Origin: Parasegetibacter sp. NRK P23 | GTDB lineage: Bacteria > Bacteroidota > Bacteroidia > Chitinophagales > Chitinophagaceae | Assembly: GCF_023721715.1 (NCBI RefSeq) | Contig: NZ_JAMDLG010000001.1 | Coordinates: 3,263,784 to 3,327,783 of the forward strand | DNA length: 64,000 nucleotides | Reading direction: 5' to 3' | In this document: positions 34,490 through 43,357 of the stretch, in pieces | How the letters are laid out: each line of letters begins with the position of its first letter | How positions within the stretch are numbered: the first letter of the stretch is position 1 | The notes under the pieces: generated by a model | Databases searched by the model: none | What the model saw: the letters and a program-made list of their open reading frames with translations, nothing else | What the model was told of the DNA's origin: nothing | Made by a program: the position numbers and the translations under genes

Positions 34490-35405
34490 CTGGGATGCGT
34501 TTGATCCAAACCAGTTCACGTTTTTTCATACCGGCTTCTTCAGCAGGATATCCGAAATAGGTTTTTCCTCCGGCTAAACTGGAAGGAATACCACTTTGCG
34601 CGAGCACTACGGCATTGTCGCCGATCTCCAGTGTTTTACTTACGCCAACCTGTCCCCATAAAATAACGCCGTTACCAATGGTTGCGGCTCCCGCGATACC
34701 TACTTGCGCGGCGAACAAACAATTCTCTCCCACCACAGTATCGTGGCCAATATGTACCTGGTTGTCGATCTTGGTGCCGCGACCAATCACAGTATCATGT
34801 GTAACACCCCGGTCGATGGTGCAGCCCGCGCCTATTTCCACGAAGTCGGCGATGACTACGCGCCCGCAACTTTCCATGCGGCGGTACCATACTTCGCGGT
34901 CCTTTTTCGTATTGTAGTAAAACGCATCGGAGCCGATCACGGTGCCGGATTGCACCACTACATTATCACCCAGTACACAATAGTCGCGGATCACCACACC
35001 GGGGTGCAATACGCAATTTTTTCCGATGGTGACATGGTGCCCGAGGAACACACCGGGATATACGATGGAACCTTCGCCTACCACCGCGGTATCGCTGATG
35101 GAAGATGCCTGCGGTACATAAGGACGAAAGTGTTGAACGATCTTCAGGTACGCTTCAAAAGGTTGTTCAACGATCAGCAACGATTTGCCTTCGGGAACAT
35201 CGGTGCGCTGGTTGATGATGATATGTGAAGCGGGTGATTGAATACATTTTTCATAGTACTTCGGATGGTCCACAAATACAAGATCACCTTCTTCTACTTT
35301 GTGGATCTCGTTAATACCGGAAGCCATTCCGTTTGTATTACCGATCAGTTCCGCGCCGAGAAATTCAGCGAGCCATTGAACGGAAACGGGTGCGGGAAAT
35401 TTCAT
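34467..35405 (-). CDS. lpxD: UDP-3-O-acylglucosamine N-acyltransferase (LpxD)
   Basis: A 312-residue left-handed beta-helix acyltransferase that adds the second acyl chain to the glucosamine precursor of lipid A. An N-terminal UDP-binding domain ([17 protein letters not shown], residues 8-24) is followed by hexapeptide repeats (about 105-270, for example [20 protein letters not shown]) and a C-terminal helix. The catalytic His is within [17 protein letters not shown]. It stands alone instead of in an lpxD-lpxC-lpxA cluster, so it could be a second paralogue. The protein ends with a short basic tail. Confidence 0.85.
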   Translation of the reverse strand: MKFPAPVSVQWLAEFLGAELIGNTNGMASGINEIHKVEEGDLVFVDHPKYYEKCIQSPASHIIINQRTDVPEGKSLLIVEQPFEAYLKIVQHFRPYVPQASSISDTAVVGEGSIVYPGVFLGHHVTIGKNCVLHPGVVIRDYCVLGDNVVVQSGTVIGSDAFYYNTKKDREVWYRRMESCGRVVIADFVEIGAGCTIDRGVTHDTVIGRGTKIDNQVHIGHDTVVGENCLFAAQVGIAGAATIGNGVILWGQVGVSKTLEIGDNAVVLAQSGIPSSLAGGKTYFGYPAEEAGMKKRELVWIKRIPAMWEKLK

Positions 35406-35427
35406 GGTGATGATTTAGTTGAAGCAT

Positions 35428-35456
35428 CAAAAGTAAAAACTTGTTTCCATTTCCAA
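35428..35456 (-). promoter_or_regulatory. lpxD promoter (-33 TTG, -7 TACTTTTG)
   Basis: On the minus strand TTG (35454-35456) is followed after 18 bases by TACTTTTG (35428-35435), matching TTTG-N-TAnnTTTG. The ATG at 35405 is 22 bases downstream of the -7 box. Confidence 0.5.
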
Positions 35457-35524
35457 TTTCATGCTTCCATTTTCCACATACATATAAAAAATGTGAATAA
35501 AATTTTTGACCTTTTTGTTCTACT

Positions 35525-35623
35525 ATGAAAAAAATATTTTTAATATTGTGTCGGGAATGAAAGTTCCCGGTACTTACTAACCCATCTTGATAATAAAGCC
35601 TGGTTTTTTAACCGGGCTTTTTT
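35525..35623 (+). ncRNA. Candidate small RNA or leader transcript (unconfirmed)
   Basis: A short unit with an 11-codon frame starting at 35525, a 6-bp hairpin CGGGAA 35552-35557 / TTCCCG 35564-35569, and a terminator at 35595-35623. No protein-coding gene on the plus strand precedes it, so the terminator needs some other transcript. It could be a small RNA or an attenuated leader of the pseudouridine synthase gene. This rests on structure alone. Confidence 0.3.
35595..35623 (+). terminator. Intrinsic terminator with no upstream plus-strand gene
   Basis: An 11-bp stem (AAAGCCTGGTT 35595-35605 / AACCGGGCTTT 35610-35620, one G-T pair, 4-nt loop) is followed by further Ts. It reads best on the plus strand. 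The minus strand shows only a short A-rich flank. Confidence 0.72.
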
Positions 35624-35711
35624 CATGCCCTCCACTTCAAACACGTATCTTCGCAAAGCCTTTATTCATCAATGTTTCAAGCCATTCATTCCTAACGCGC
35701 ACCGTTCTTCC

Positions 35712-36326
35712 ATGCAAAGCATACACCGTTATTTTATCGTTTACAAGCCGTTCCAGGTACTAACACAGTTTACTGCCGCTGATGGGAAATCATGTCTGAA
35801 AGATCATTTCCAGGTTCCAAAAGATGTTTATCCGGTGGGAAGATTGGATTATGATAGTGAAGGTTTGCTTATCCTTACCAACGATGCTTCGCTCAACGAA
35901 AGATTACTGCATCCGAAGCACCGGCATGAACGTACCTATTACGTGCAGGTGGAAGGTAATTTTACGGAAGAAGCGAAGCGGCAACTGGAAAAAGGTGTGT
36001 CCATTTCAATCAATGGGAAGCCGCACCAAACACTTCCCGCGCGGGTAAAGTTATTCGATGCGCCGCCACCACTTCCGGAACGCAACCCGCCGATCCGTTT
36101 CAGAAAAAATGTTCCTGATAGCTGGATCGCGGTTACACTCAAAGAAGGAAAGAACAGGCAGGTGAGAAAGATGACCGCCGCGGTTGGTTTCCCCACTTTA
36201 AGGTTGGTGCGGTTCAGTATCGGAAAGCTGACGTTAGACAACATGCAGCCCGGTGAACTGGTGGAGATGAACCAGAAGGAATTGTATGATCTGTTGTTTG
36301 AAGGGAAGGCCGGTAAAAGAAAATAA
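35712..36326 (+). CDS. RsuA/RluB/RluE-type rRNA pseudouridine synthase
   Basis: A 204-residue pseudouridine synthase without an S4 domain, most like RluE. The catalytic Asp lies in VGRLDYDSEGLLILTND (about residues 41-57), and the KEGKNRQVRKMTAAVGFPTL motif is near residue 142. Such enzymes convert a specific uridine in rRNA to pseudouridine. The ATG at 35712 (MQSIHRYFIVYKP) fits the family start; an in-frame codon at 35625 would add 29 residues without family similarity. It precedes yicC by 29 bases on the same strand, so they may be co-transcribed. The exact rRNA target is not decidable. Confidence 0.85.
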   Translation: MQSIHRYFIVYKPFQVLTQFTAADGKSCLKDHFQVPKDVYPVGRLDYDSEGLLILTNDASLNERLLHPKHRHERTYYVQVEGNFTEEAKRQLEKGVSISINGKPHQTLPARVKLFDAPPPLPERNPPIRFRKNVPDSWIAVTLKEGKNRQVRKMTAAVGFPTLRLVRFSIGKLTLDNMQPGELVEMNQKELYDLLFEGKAGKRK

Positions 36327-36355
36327 ACTACTTTACAGCGAAAATTACGAGAACT

Positions 36356-37231
36356 ATGCTCAAATCTATGACAGGCTTCGGAAGGGCGGAGCAATCCGTG
36401 GGAGATAAAACATTCCTGGTCGACATCAAATCGCTGAACGGAAAACAATTCGATGTTCAGCTTAAAATGCCCGCCTTCCTGAAACCCTTCGAATTTGAGA
36501 TACGCAACGTGCTTTCCACCCGGCTCGGCAGGGGCAGCATCGATTGTACCATCAGCCTGAAACAAACCGGCAGCGCAAAGCCCGTTACCATCAATACCGA
36601 CCTCGCCAAAGCCTATTACCAGCCCGTGGCCGCTTTGTGCGCGGAACTGAATCTCGATCCTTCCAATATCCTCAGCACACTGCTGAAGTTGCCCGAAGTG
36701 ATCACACCTACCGGCGATACGCTTACGCCCGAAGAATGGGAAAGCTTCCGCAACATCATCCTCTCCGCTATCGACGACCTGAACAACCATCGCCTGGAAG
36801 AAGGTAAATCTTTGGAAGAAGACCTGCGCCTGCGCATCTCCAATATCGAAAAGCAGCAACAGGAAGTAATACTGCTGGAACCCCGTCGCCAGACCCGGAT
36901 CCGCGAAGGACTGGTGAAGCTGCTCGAAGACCAGGTAGGCAAGGAGAACTACGATCAGAACCGCCTGGAGCAGGAACTGATCTTCTACATCGAAAAGATT
37001 GACATCAGCGAAGAGAACGTGCGCCTCCGCAACCACTGCGATTACTTCAAACAAATCCTGGATGAGCCCGAAGAATCCAAAGGAAAAAAACTCTCCTTCA
37101 TTCTCCAGGAAATTGGTCGTGAGATCAATACCACCGGTTCCAAAGCCTACGATTCCTCCATCCAGAAATGTGTGGTGATGATGAAGGATGAACTCGAGAA
37201 AGCCAAGGAACAAGTGTTGAACGTTTTATAA
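36356..37231 (+). CDS. YicC family endoribonuclease
   Basis: A 291-residue YicC/YloC protein starting with the conserved MLKSMTGFGRAEQ. It contains the N-terminal domain with KSLNGKQFDVQLKMP (residues ~25-39) and the C-terminal DUF1732 domain (EESKGKKLSFILQEIGREIN, about 241-260, then SKAYDSSIQKCVVMMKDELEKAKEQ). YicC homologues are reported to be endoribonucleases. It heads a short run of genes: gldH 23 bases later, then a histidine kinase and response regulator. The ending QVLNVL is typical of the family. Confidence 0.92.
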   Translation: MLKSMTGFGRAEQSVGDKTFLVDIKSLNGKQFDVQLKMPAFLKPFEFEIRNVLSTRLGRGSIDCTISLKQTGSAKPVTINTDLAKAYYQPVAALCAELNLDPSNILSTLLKLPEVITPTGDTLTPEEWESFRNIILSAIDDLNNHRLEEGKSLEEDLRLRISNIEKQQQEVILLEPRRQTRIREGLVKLLEDQVGKENYDQNRLEQELIFYIEKIDISEENVRLRNHCDYFKQILDEPEESKGKKLSFILQEIGREINTTGSKAYDSSIQKCVVMMKDELEKAKEQVLNVL

Positions 37232-37254
37232 TACCTTTACGAAAAGCGCATCCC

Positions 37255-37722
37255 TTGAAACGTTTCTTCCCCATAACCTTCCTGTTGGCGGTCATTTTTT
37301 CCGCCTGCACCACCATCGGCGCCTACGAGAACAACGTGGCCATTCCCGAACACCAATGGAGCAGTTCGTTCAAACCTGAATTGAACTTCAACATTACGGA
37401 TACAGCCGCGTTCTACAATGTATTCATCGTGGTAAGGCATATGAACGCTTATGAGTTCAACAACCTCTGGATCGAACTCCAAAGGAACAATGGTGCCGAT
37501 AGTCTGCCGCCGCAACGCCTCAACCTTACCCTCGCCGATAACGAAGGGTGGAACGGCTCCGGCATGGACGATATCTTCGAGCACCGCCTGCCCATTACGC
37601 CCGAAGGCGGCATCAAACTGAAAGCCGGCAACCACCGCTTCAGGATCGGACATATTATGCGGAAAGATCCATTGCCTTACATCATGAACATAGGGGTGCG
37701 CATTGAAAAAGTAACGCCATAA
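37255..37722 (+). CDS. gldH: Gliding motility lipoprotein GldH (TTG start)
   Basis: A 155-residue lipoprotein with lipobox VIFSAC (Cys18 after a TTG-initiated MKRFFPITFLLA). Conserved GldH features are YNVFIVVRHMNAYEFNNLW (about residues 54-72), the GMDDIFEHR segment and the HRFRIGHIMRKDPLPYIMN C-terminal motif. GldH is needed for gliding motility and is associated with T9SS in Flavobacterium johnsoniae. The start codon is TTG at 37255; no ATG gives a signal peptide, so it is accepted. It lies between yicC and the two-component pair with spacings of 23 and 12 bases. Confidence 0.88.
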   Translation: MKRFFPITFLLAVIFSACTTIGAYENNVAIPEHQWSSSFKPELNFNITDTAAFYNVFIVVRHMNAYEFNNLWIELQRNNGADSLPPQRLNLTLADNEGWNGSGMDDIFEHRLPITPEGGIKLKAGNHRFRIGHIMRKDPLPYIMNIGVRIEKVTP

Positions 37723-37734
37723 GCCCACAACAAT

Positions 37735-38730
37735 ATGCTGACCGATCACAACAGGAAAAAATTGCGCACCATTACAAGGGTGTACTGGTTCCTGCTGATC
37801 TATATCATTACCGCACTGGTGTGGTGGTTCATTTCCCTGATGCTGCAGACCGCTGAAATGCGCCGCTTCCAGGTAACGCAACTGAACGCGACCATCGACA
37901 GTACGGCCGTTCCCGAAATATACCGGCGCGAACTGGCGCAGATCCATTCACTCGAACGGCGCAGCCGGGCCAAATACATCGGCGAAGGGGTTACTTTTCT
38001 GGGCATCATCATCCTCGGCTCCGGTTTCGTATACAGGGCCATGCGCCGCCAGATCAGGTTCCAGCAGCAACAGCAACATTTTATGATGGCCGTTACGCAT
38101 GAATTGAAAACGCCCATCGCCATTACCAGGCTGAACCTGGAAACGATGATTAAGCACCGCCTGGATGAACAGAAACAACAGAAACTGCTCCAGAACACGC
38201 TCCAGGAAAACGAAAGGCTGAACACACTTACCAATAACATTCTTATATCGTCTCAACTGGAAGGGGGCGGTTACCGCTTCAGCAGGGAACAGGTGCCTTT
38301 CTCCGAGCTGCTCGCGCATACCATGAAAGAATTCGCGAACAGGTTCCAGGGGCGGCAATTCAGTTCCGATATCGCCCCGGATTGTATCCTTCATGGCGAT
38401 TCCATGCTGTTGCAGTTGCTGATCTCCAATCTCGTGGAGAACGCGGTGAAATACTCCCCCAAAACATCGGTGGTTGAGGTACAACTGGAACGGGTAAAAA
38501 ACGGGTGGAACTTCTCCGTGAAAGATGAAGGGGTGGGCATAGCCGAAGAAGAAAAGGATAAGGTATTTGAGAAATTCTACCGGGTGGGCAATGAGAACAC
38601 GCGCACCACAAAAGGCACGGGCTTGGGGCTTTTCCTTTGCAGAAAGATCGCTGCCGACCACGGGGCCACTATTTCCATTACCGCCAATCAACCGGCAGGC
38701 AGTATATTTACGGTGAACTTTCAAGTGTAA
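37735..38730 (+). CDS. Sensor histidine kinase
   Basis: A 331-residue membrane histidine kinase. Two transmembrane helices (about residues 17-37 and 84-102) flank a short ~45-residue extracytoplasmic loop. The cytoplasmic part has the H-box MMAVTHELKTPIA (His121 region), N-box LISNLVENAVKYS, G1 DEGVGI and G2 GTGLGLFLC. No HAMP or PAS domain is obvious. The gene is 12 bases after gldH and 5 bases before the response regulator, so the three form an operon, and it probably phosphorylates the regulator. It resembles the RprX class of Bacteroides, but the signal is unknown. Confidence 0.92.
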   Translation: MLTDHNRKKLRTITRVYWFLLIYIITALVWWFISLMLQTAEMRRFQVTQLNATIDSTAVPEIYRRELAQIHSLERRSRAKYIGEGVTFLGIIILGSGFVYRAMRRQIRFQQQQQHFMMAVTHELKTPIAITRLNLETMIKHRLDEQKQQKLLQNTLQENERLNTLTNNILISSQLEGGGYRFSREQVPFSELLAHTMKEFANRFQGRQFSSDIAPDCILHGDSMLLQLLISNLVENAVKYSPKTSVVEVQLERVKNGWNFSVKDEGVGIAEEEKDKVFEKFYRVGNENTRTTKGTGLGLFLCRKIAADHGATISITANQPAGSIFTVNFQV

Positions 38731-38735
38731 AAAAC

Positions 38736-39446
38736 ATGGCACGTCCCAATTATAAAGCATCGGTATTGTTGGTGGAAGATGAAGAACACCTGCACGAAAC
38801 GCTTCGCCTTAACCTCGAACTGGAAGGCTATGAAGTAACTTCCGCCTACGATGGGTCGCAGGCCATGAAGTCGATCCAGCAGGAATATTTCGATGTGATC
38901 GTGCTCGACATCATGCTGCCCGAAATGGATGGGATCAGCGTTACGGAAAGTGTACGCCTGCAGAACAACGACGTGCCCATCCTCATCCTCAGCGCGAAAA
39001 ATACCCCCGCCGATAAAATCACCGGTCTGAAAAAAGGCGCCGATGATTACCTCACCAAGCCCTTCAACCTTGAAGAACTGCTCCTCCGCGTGGACAAACT
39101 CATCAGCAAAAACAAGCGCATCCAGGACCGCGAAACAGTAGGGGATACCTACACTTTCGGTTCCAATAAAGTAGACTTCAAGGCCCAGGAAGCCACCATC
39201 AAAGATGGTTCCGTGATCTCACTCAGCAAGAAGGAAGCCATGCTCCTCAAACTGCTCGTGGAAAATAAAAACGAAGTGGTGACACGTGAAAAAATCCTGC
39301 AAACGGTATGGGGTTATAACGTATACCCCACCACCCGAACGATCGATAATTTCATTCTTAACTTCAGAAAGTATTTCGAAGAAGATACCCGCAATCCCCG
39401 TTATTTCCACTCCGTAAGAGGTGTCGGTTATAAGTACACTGAATAG
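38736..39446 (+). CDS. OmpR-family response regulator
   Basis: A 236-residue regulator. The receiver domain (about 1-125) has EDEEHL, the phosphorylated Asp in DVIVLDIMLPEMDG and the conserved Lys in DYLTKPF. The C-terminal winged-helix domain (about 140-236) shows LSKKEAMLLKLLVENKNEVV and the ending RTIDNFILNFRKYFEED plus RGVGYKYTE. It follows the sensor kinase by 5 bases. The start at 38736 (MARPNYKASVLLVED) is typical; an in-frame codon at 38637 lies inside the kinase gene. RprY-like; likely DNA-binding transcription factor. Confidence 0.94.
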   Translation: MARPNYKASVLLVEDEEHLHETLRLNLELEGYEVTSAYDGSQAMKSIQQEYFDVIVLDIMLPEMDGISVTESVRLQNNDVPILILSAKNTPADKITGLKKGADDYLTKPFNLEELLLRVDKLISKNKRIQDRETVGDTYTFGSNKVDFKAQEATIKDGSVISLSKKEAMLLKLLVENKNEVVTREKILQTVWGYNVYPTTRTIDNFILNFRKYFEEDTRNPRYFHSVRGVGYKYTE

Positions 39447-39498
39447 TAAGCAAATAACGGTCTTCAACAAAACAAACAGGCCTTAAAGTACAGCCTCT

Positions 39499-39615
39499 CT
39501 TTGCGTCCTTGTACCTTTGCGTCCTTGCGTGAAAAGCAAGAAGAAAACAAACAGCCCCGAAACACCTCATCACTTAGCGCCTGCGAGGTATGAAGCAGCG
39601 TGCCTTTGCGAGATA
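39499..39615. repeat. Intergenic repeat copy between the response regulator and batD
   Basis: CTTTGCGTCCTTG (39499-39511) and CTTTGCGTCCTTGCGTGAAA (39516-39535) form a tandem of the core, then CCTGCGAGGTATGAAGCAGC and flanks lie at 39573-39615. These are the same elements as at 8453-8610 and 18915-18985. Confidence 0.7.
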
Positions 39616-39631
39616 CAATTAATGCGAGCTA

Positions 39632-41551
39632 CTACAGCTTTTCCGACAACACCCTAACCAGTTCCTTTGAACTCGCCAGCATCAACTGCATGTCCGATGC
39701 CGAATGTACCGGTGTATAAAGCGCCATTTCGCAATCGCTGAGGATACCTGTTGCCGTGGCCGTTTCTTCAGAGCCCACACCTGCGGCAGTAAGCTTTTGC
39801 ACCAAAGTCCTCTTGTTGCGTTCACTGCCTGTTAGGGATAATTTTTGTGAGAAGAACTGCCATACCTGGTTGCCCATGGCCTGGTAAAAACCTTTGCTGT
39901 CGCCGGAGGAAATCATTTCTTCCAAAGGTGTCCAGTTGATGGAAGTGTCGTGTGGTACAATTGGTGTTGCCGTTGGTTGCGGTGCTGGTATGAGTGAGGG
40001 TTCGGGCGCGACAGGAGCAGCAGTTGCTTTTTTGACCTGCACAACTGGTGCAGCTTTTCTTTTATTGTTCCAGGCGTAATAACCGAGCACAAGCACGAGA
40101 AGGAGGGCTGCGCCCATCAGTAGCTTAATGATGGTACTACTGTCAATATTGCTTTCGGTTGGAATGCCGCTCACAGCTTTTTTCCCATAATCTGGACCCA
40201 TGGCTACATCTACGCCCAGCGCTGCGGTTTCTGCGGTAACATATTTTTTGCTTTTGGGGTCGAAGTAAGCGAACTGAACGGGTGGTATGGTAAAGCGTCC
40301 GGTATCGGAAGGTGTGAAAACATATTTGAACCGTTTGGTTCCTGCAATGGGGGCTTCCTGCTTATTGATGTTTTCTTCCGCAGATGGATCGAATGCGTCG
40401 AAAGAAGCTGGCCAGTTCACTACCGGAGCGGTGATCATGGGAAAATTGCCCGCGCCTTCCAGGGTGAGCACCAGTGTGCCAGATCTTCCTGTTGCAATGC
40501 CATCTGCTTCCAGCGCTGCTTTCAATGTAAACTGTCCCACGGCTCCGTTAAAAGTGGCTGGCTTATGCTCTTCCGGCAACGGAAGCACATTCACCTCCAT
40601 GGGCTTGCTGCTCAGCGTGAGGGTATGTTCTTCCGCTTCACCCATGGGTACATCGTTGAAGAATTCCCGTACCAGGTCGTCCATAGTTCTTCCTGGTTTT
40701 TGCTGTTCTGTGTTTTGATAGAAGAGTACTTTGTTCTCCACTTCTACAGGTTCCAGTGTTACCTTGCCAGGCTGTAACGGATAAAGCTGTGTTTTGCGGA
40801 TATAATAAACATTGTAGTCTTTCCCGTTCAGTGTTTCCGTTCTGGCGTGGGACGATTCCGGGTCCACCATATCATACACGCTAAAGCCGTTCAACGACGG
40901 GCGTTTGGTCACTTTCGACTCCGACTGGAGTCTTGTATACAATTTGTACGTAGCTACAATGGGTTCTCCCACATAACACTGGCTCCTGTCGATATCTGCC
41001 TTCACGAAGAGGTTCCCGCGGATCTTGTCCACCGCGTTCTCTCCGGGTTTAAGATAAAGTTCTTTGCTGTTGGGCCTTACATCATCCCAGGAAGGGCGCG
41101 GGGTGGGCACCACAGCGGTAACGGGTGGTCTCCCGGTACTGCCCGCGAATACTTCTACCTCAATGTTCTGTGATTTTATCTTCTTCCCGCCAATAACGGC
41201 ATACGTACCCGGGATGGTGAACTTACCCGTCTTTTTTGCCTGGATAATATAGGCCACGAAAACATACTGAGACACCTTCCCGTTCATGATGCTGGTGGAT
41301 TGTCCCTGAGAGGGACCCTGCAATACGGTGAAGCCGTTGAATTCCGGCTCCTGAAAGCTGCTGATGGATTCAGCGTTCTCAATAATGTATTCTACCCGGA
41401 AAGGGTCTTCCTTGCCGACTTTCTTGCTTTGGACCCTTGTTTCAAATTTCACCTGGGCCGTGGTTGCGAACGAACACAGCAGGGTGCACAGGACCAGTAA
41501 AGAACGGTAGTGTAATATTGCTCCGATAACGATAGGTTTTACAGTCTTCAT
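39632..41551 (-). CDS. batD: BatD-like protein (oxygen tolerance)
   Basis: A 639-residue membrane protein with a signal peptide (about residues 1-32, ending TTAQ), long beta-sandwich extracytoplasmic segments (VKFETRVQSKKVGKEDPF, then FVKADIDRSQCYVGEPIVAT and KYVFTPSDTGRFTIPPVQF) and one transmembrane helix near residues 486-508. A cytoplasmic Pro/Ala-rich linker and a helical tail follow. This layout matches BatD, part of the Bat cluster linked to aerotolerance in Bacteroides. The other bat genes are not adjacent. The start at 41551 opens into the signal peptide; an in-frame codon at 41608 is not favoured. Confidence 0.85.
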   Translation of the reverse strand: MKTVKPIVIGAILHYRSLLVLCTLLCSFATTAQVKFETRVQSKKVGKEDPFRVEYIIENAESISSFQEPEFNGFTVLQGPSQGQSTSIMNGKVSQYVFVAYIIQAKKTGKFTIPGTYAVIGGKKIKSQNIEVEVFAGSTGRPPVTAVVPTPRPSWDDVRPNSKELYLKPGENAVDKIRGNLFVKADIDRSQCYVGEPIVATYKLYTRLQSESKVTKRPSLNGFSVYDMVDPESSHARTETLNGKDYNVYYIRKTQLYPLQPGKVTLEPVEVENKVLFYQNTEQQKPGRTMDDLVREFFNDVPMGEAEEHTLTLSSKPMEVNVLPLPEEHKPATFNGAVGQFTLKAALEADGIATGRSGTLVLTLEGAGNFPMITAPVVNWPASFDAFDPSAEENINKQEAPIAGTKRFKYVFTPSDTGRFTIPPVQFAYFDPKSKKYVTAETAALGVDVAMGPDYGKKAVSGIPTESNIDSSTIIKLLMGAALLLVLVLGYYAWNNKRKAAPVVQVKKATAAPVAPEPSLIPAPQPTATPIVPHDTSINWTPLEEMISSGDSKGFYQAMGNQVWQFFSQKLSLTGSERNKRTLVQKLTAAGVGSEETATATGILSDCEMALYTPVHSASDMQLMLASSKELVRVLSEKL

Positions 41552-41634
41552 TGCACACGGTATCAGCATACGCCTCGTACAAAGATAAATTTCACGCATG
41601 GGCGGCATCGGTTAAAAATGCGTTAAAACCTTGA

Positions 41635-42348
41635 TCACAGATCCCCGAGTTGGGGCCTTAGTACAATTTCTTCCACACAGGCCTGCGGGGAGAGGGCCGC
41701 GGCGGCTACCATCATCTGCGCGATGTCGGCGGCTTCCATGATGCGTTGGGGGTTAATACCCGATCCTTCCCAGGATGCCGTGAAAGCTGCGCCGGGTATC
41801 ACATGGGTCACTTTTATGCCATACGGTTTCATTTCTTCCCGGAGATTTTTGGAGAAACCCAGTAAAGCGAACTTGGAAATACTGTATGCCCCGCCGTTGC
41901 TGTATGCGTTGAGGGAAGCGATAGAACACATATTGAAGATGTGTCCGCTGCCCCTTTGCATCATATCGCCAATCAGGGCCCGGGTTAAATGGTATGCGCT
42001 GAAGAGGTTCACGTTCAGCATAGTCTCTAATGTATCTTCCGGTTCGTTGTGGACGCTTCCTGGCAGAAAAACACCCGCGTTGTTCACGAGAATATCTGGT
42101 ACAATCCCTGTTTCTTTCACCCATGCAGCCAGTCCGGTTACACCGTCTTTTGTGCCGAGGTCAAAATGTTTTCCCCTGATCTCGTTGTTGGGAAATTTTG
42201 TAATCAGCGTTTCCATGGCCTTGTACAGCGCCAGGTCTGACCGGGAACTGAGGAGCAGGTTGTAACCTTGTTTTGCGAATGCTTCTGCGATGGCGTAACC
42301 GAATCCTTTGGAAGCGCCGGTAATAAGTATGGTGGGAGTTTGGGACAT
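41635..42348 (-). CDS. SDR family oxidoreductase
   Basis: A 237-residue classical short-chain dehydrogenase. The cofactor motif TGASKGFGYAIA is at residues 10-21, DILVNNAGVF at about 86-95, the catalytic Ser in MCSIASLNAYSN, and YSISK (about 151-155). Substrate unknown. It starts 19 bases past the AbiEii-like toxin stop on the same strand, so it may be carried on the same transcript although it is not a usual part of AbiE systems. Its base composition is closer to the genome average than the two AbiE genes. Confidence 0.88.
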   Translation of the reverse strand: MSQTPTILITGASKGFGYAIAEAFAKQGYNLLLSSRSDLALYKAMETLITKFPNNEIRGKHFDLGTKDGVTGLAAWVKETGIVPDILVNNAGVFLPGSVHNEPEDTLETMLNVNLFSAYHLTRALIGDMMQRGSGHIFNMCSIASLNAYSNGGAYSISKFALLGFSKNLREEMKPYGIKVTHVIPGAAFTASWEGSGINPQRIMEAADIAQMMVAAAALSPQACVEEIVLRPQLGDL

Positions 42349-42367
42349 AGTTGTGATTGAGGGGATT

Positions 42368-43357
42368 TTAGAATTGGGCTGCTATAACATCCCAACGAAC
42401 GGTTGAGAGTCTTTGTTTGATTTTTTGTAGTGTTTGCAATATATCTTCTGCCTCTGGAAAATCATTCCCAAACACCATTGCCCTGAACTGGTGGTCATAT
42501 ACAGCCCGCATATATTCCCAGGGAATAGCCGGTTCTTTAAAAATAAGGGACTCATTCGGATGAAACCTGAGCCATTGGTGGTTAGTTTTGTAACTTACCA
42601 TATCATCATGCCCTACTTTGATTAACATCTCGTTGAAGTCTTCCGAATTAAAATAATTCAAAAATTCAGTTACCTGCAATAATTGGTGAAGGTCGTAAGC
42701 ATGTCTTACTTTAAGCTTTAAATCTTCCAAAGGCTGCGTTCCGTAAGAAAAGCGAACCAAACTCATGATCTTTTCGCAAATTGTTCTTGTAGGTAGCAGA
42801 ACCTTTCCCATAAAAGGAAACAGGTCATATTCTTTAATAAGTTCATGCTGCCCACCTCTTACCATCATTTCATACACAAAAGAAGTTATTGGCATTTCTG
42901 CATAGGGCTCAAAATAGCCGAGCCACGTAGCTTCAATAATAATCTTATCCCGCACATGTCCATAATCGCCAGCGAACTTCTTTTTATATTCGTGAGCGGT
43001 TTTTCTATTCATCCCCATCTTTACAGTTACATTGGGCAGATCGACTTCGGGAAGTACATTGGAAACAGCATCTCCAATCATTTTTATTTTCGCGTTCAGC
43101 CTGTTGTTTGATTCGCCCTCTCTCCGCAATACTACCAGATCAATATCTTCTGAAAACCGCTTGATTGCACCAAAACATTTCAGCAATGAAGTGCCGCCTT
43201 TGAAAACCGCATCATCACCTATTTTACTTTTGAATATAGAAAATAGCGCAAATGTTACCCAATAGTCTTTCTCAATAAATATTTCAGGAATACCTATGTC
43301 CTGTGCTGTGAACTGTATCGCCTGTCTGAATAGTTCTTCATTTTCATGTAGCTTCAT
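42368..43357 (-). CDS. AbiEii/AbiGii-type nucleotidyltransferase toxin
   Basis: A 329-residue protein of the AbiEii/AbiGii family. The nucleotidyltransferase core is KGGTSLLKCFGAIKRFSED followed by DIDLVV (residues 53-76), and an IEKDYWV motif precedes it (28-34). In type IV toxin-antitoxin/phage-exclusion AbiE systems the AbiEii toxin binds GTP and can modify tRNA in some members. The gene overlaps the upstream AbiEi-like gene by 4 bases. Both genes are AT-richer than the surroundings, suggesting acquisition by transfer. Direct fit to abortive infection is inferred from family, not shown. Confidence 0.88.
   Translation of the reverse strand: MKLHENEELFRQAIQFTAQDIGIPEIFIEKDYWVTFALFSIFKSKIGDDAVFKGGTSLLKCFGAIKRFSEDIDLVVLRREGESNNRLNAKIKMIGDAVSNVLPEVDLPNVTVKMGMNRKTAHEYKKKFAGDYGHVRDKIIIEATWLGYFEPYAEMPITSFVYEMMVRGGQHELIKEYDLFPFMGKVLLPTRTICEKIMSLVRFSYGTQPLEDLKLKVRHAYDLHQLLQVTEFLNYFNSEDFNEMLIKVGHDDMVSYKTNHQWLRFHPNESLIFKEPAIPWEYMRAVYDHQFRAMVFGNDFPEAEDILQTLQKIKQRLSTVRWDVIAAQF

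Larger units (their letters stand above)
35406..35711. other. 306-bp gene-poor interval upstream of lpxD and the pseudouridine synthase
   Basis: The interval holds the lpxD promoter (35428-35456), AT-rich sequence, and a compact block at 35525-35623 with a short Met-initiated frame of 11 codons (MKKIFLILCRE), a hairpin and an intrinsic terminator. No other gene is supported. An in-frame upstream codon for the pseudouridine synthase at 35625 would run back into the terminator and is not favoured. Confidence 0.6.

Noticed and set aside
35625-35711. Longer N-terminus for the pseudouridine synthase from an upstream in-frame ATG
   Set aside because: The added 29 residues begin 2 bases past a terminator and show no family similarity.
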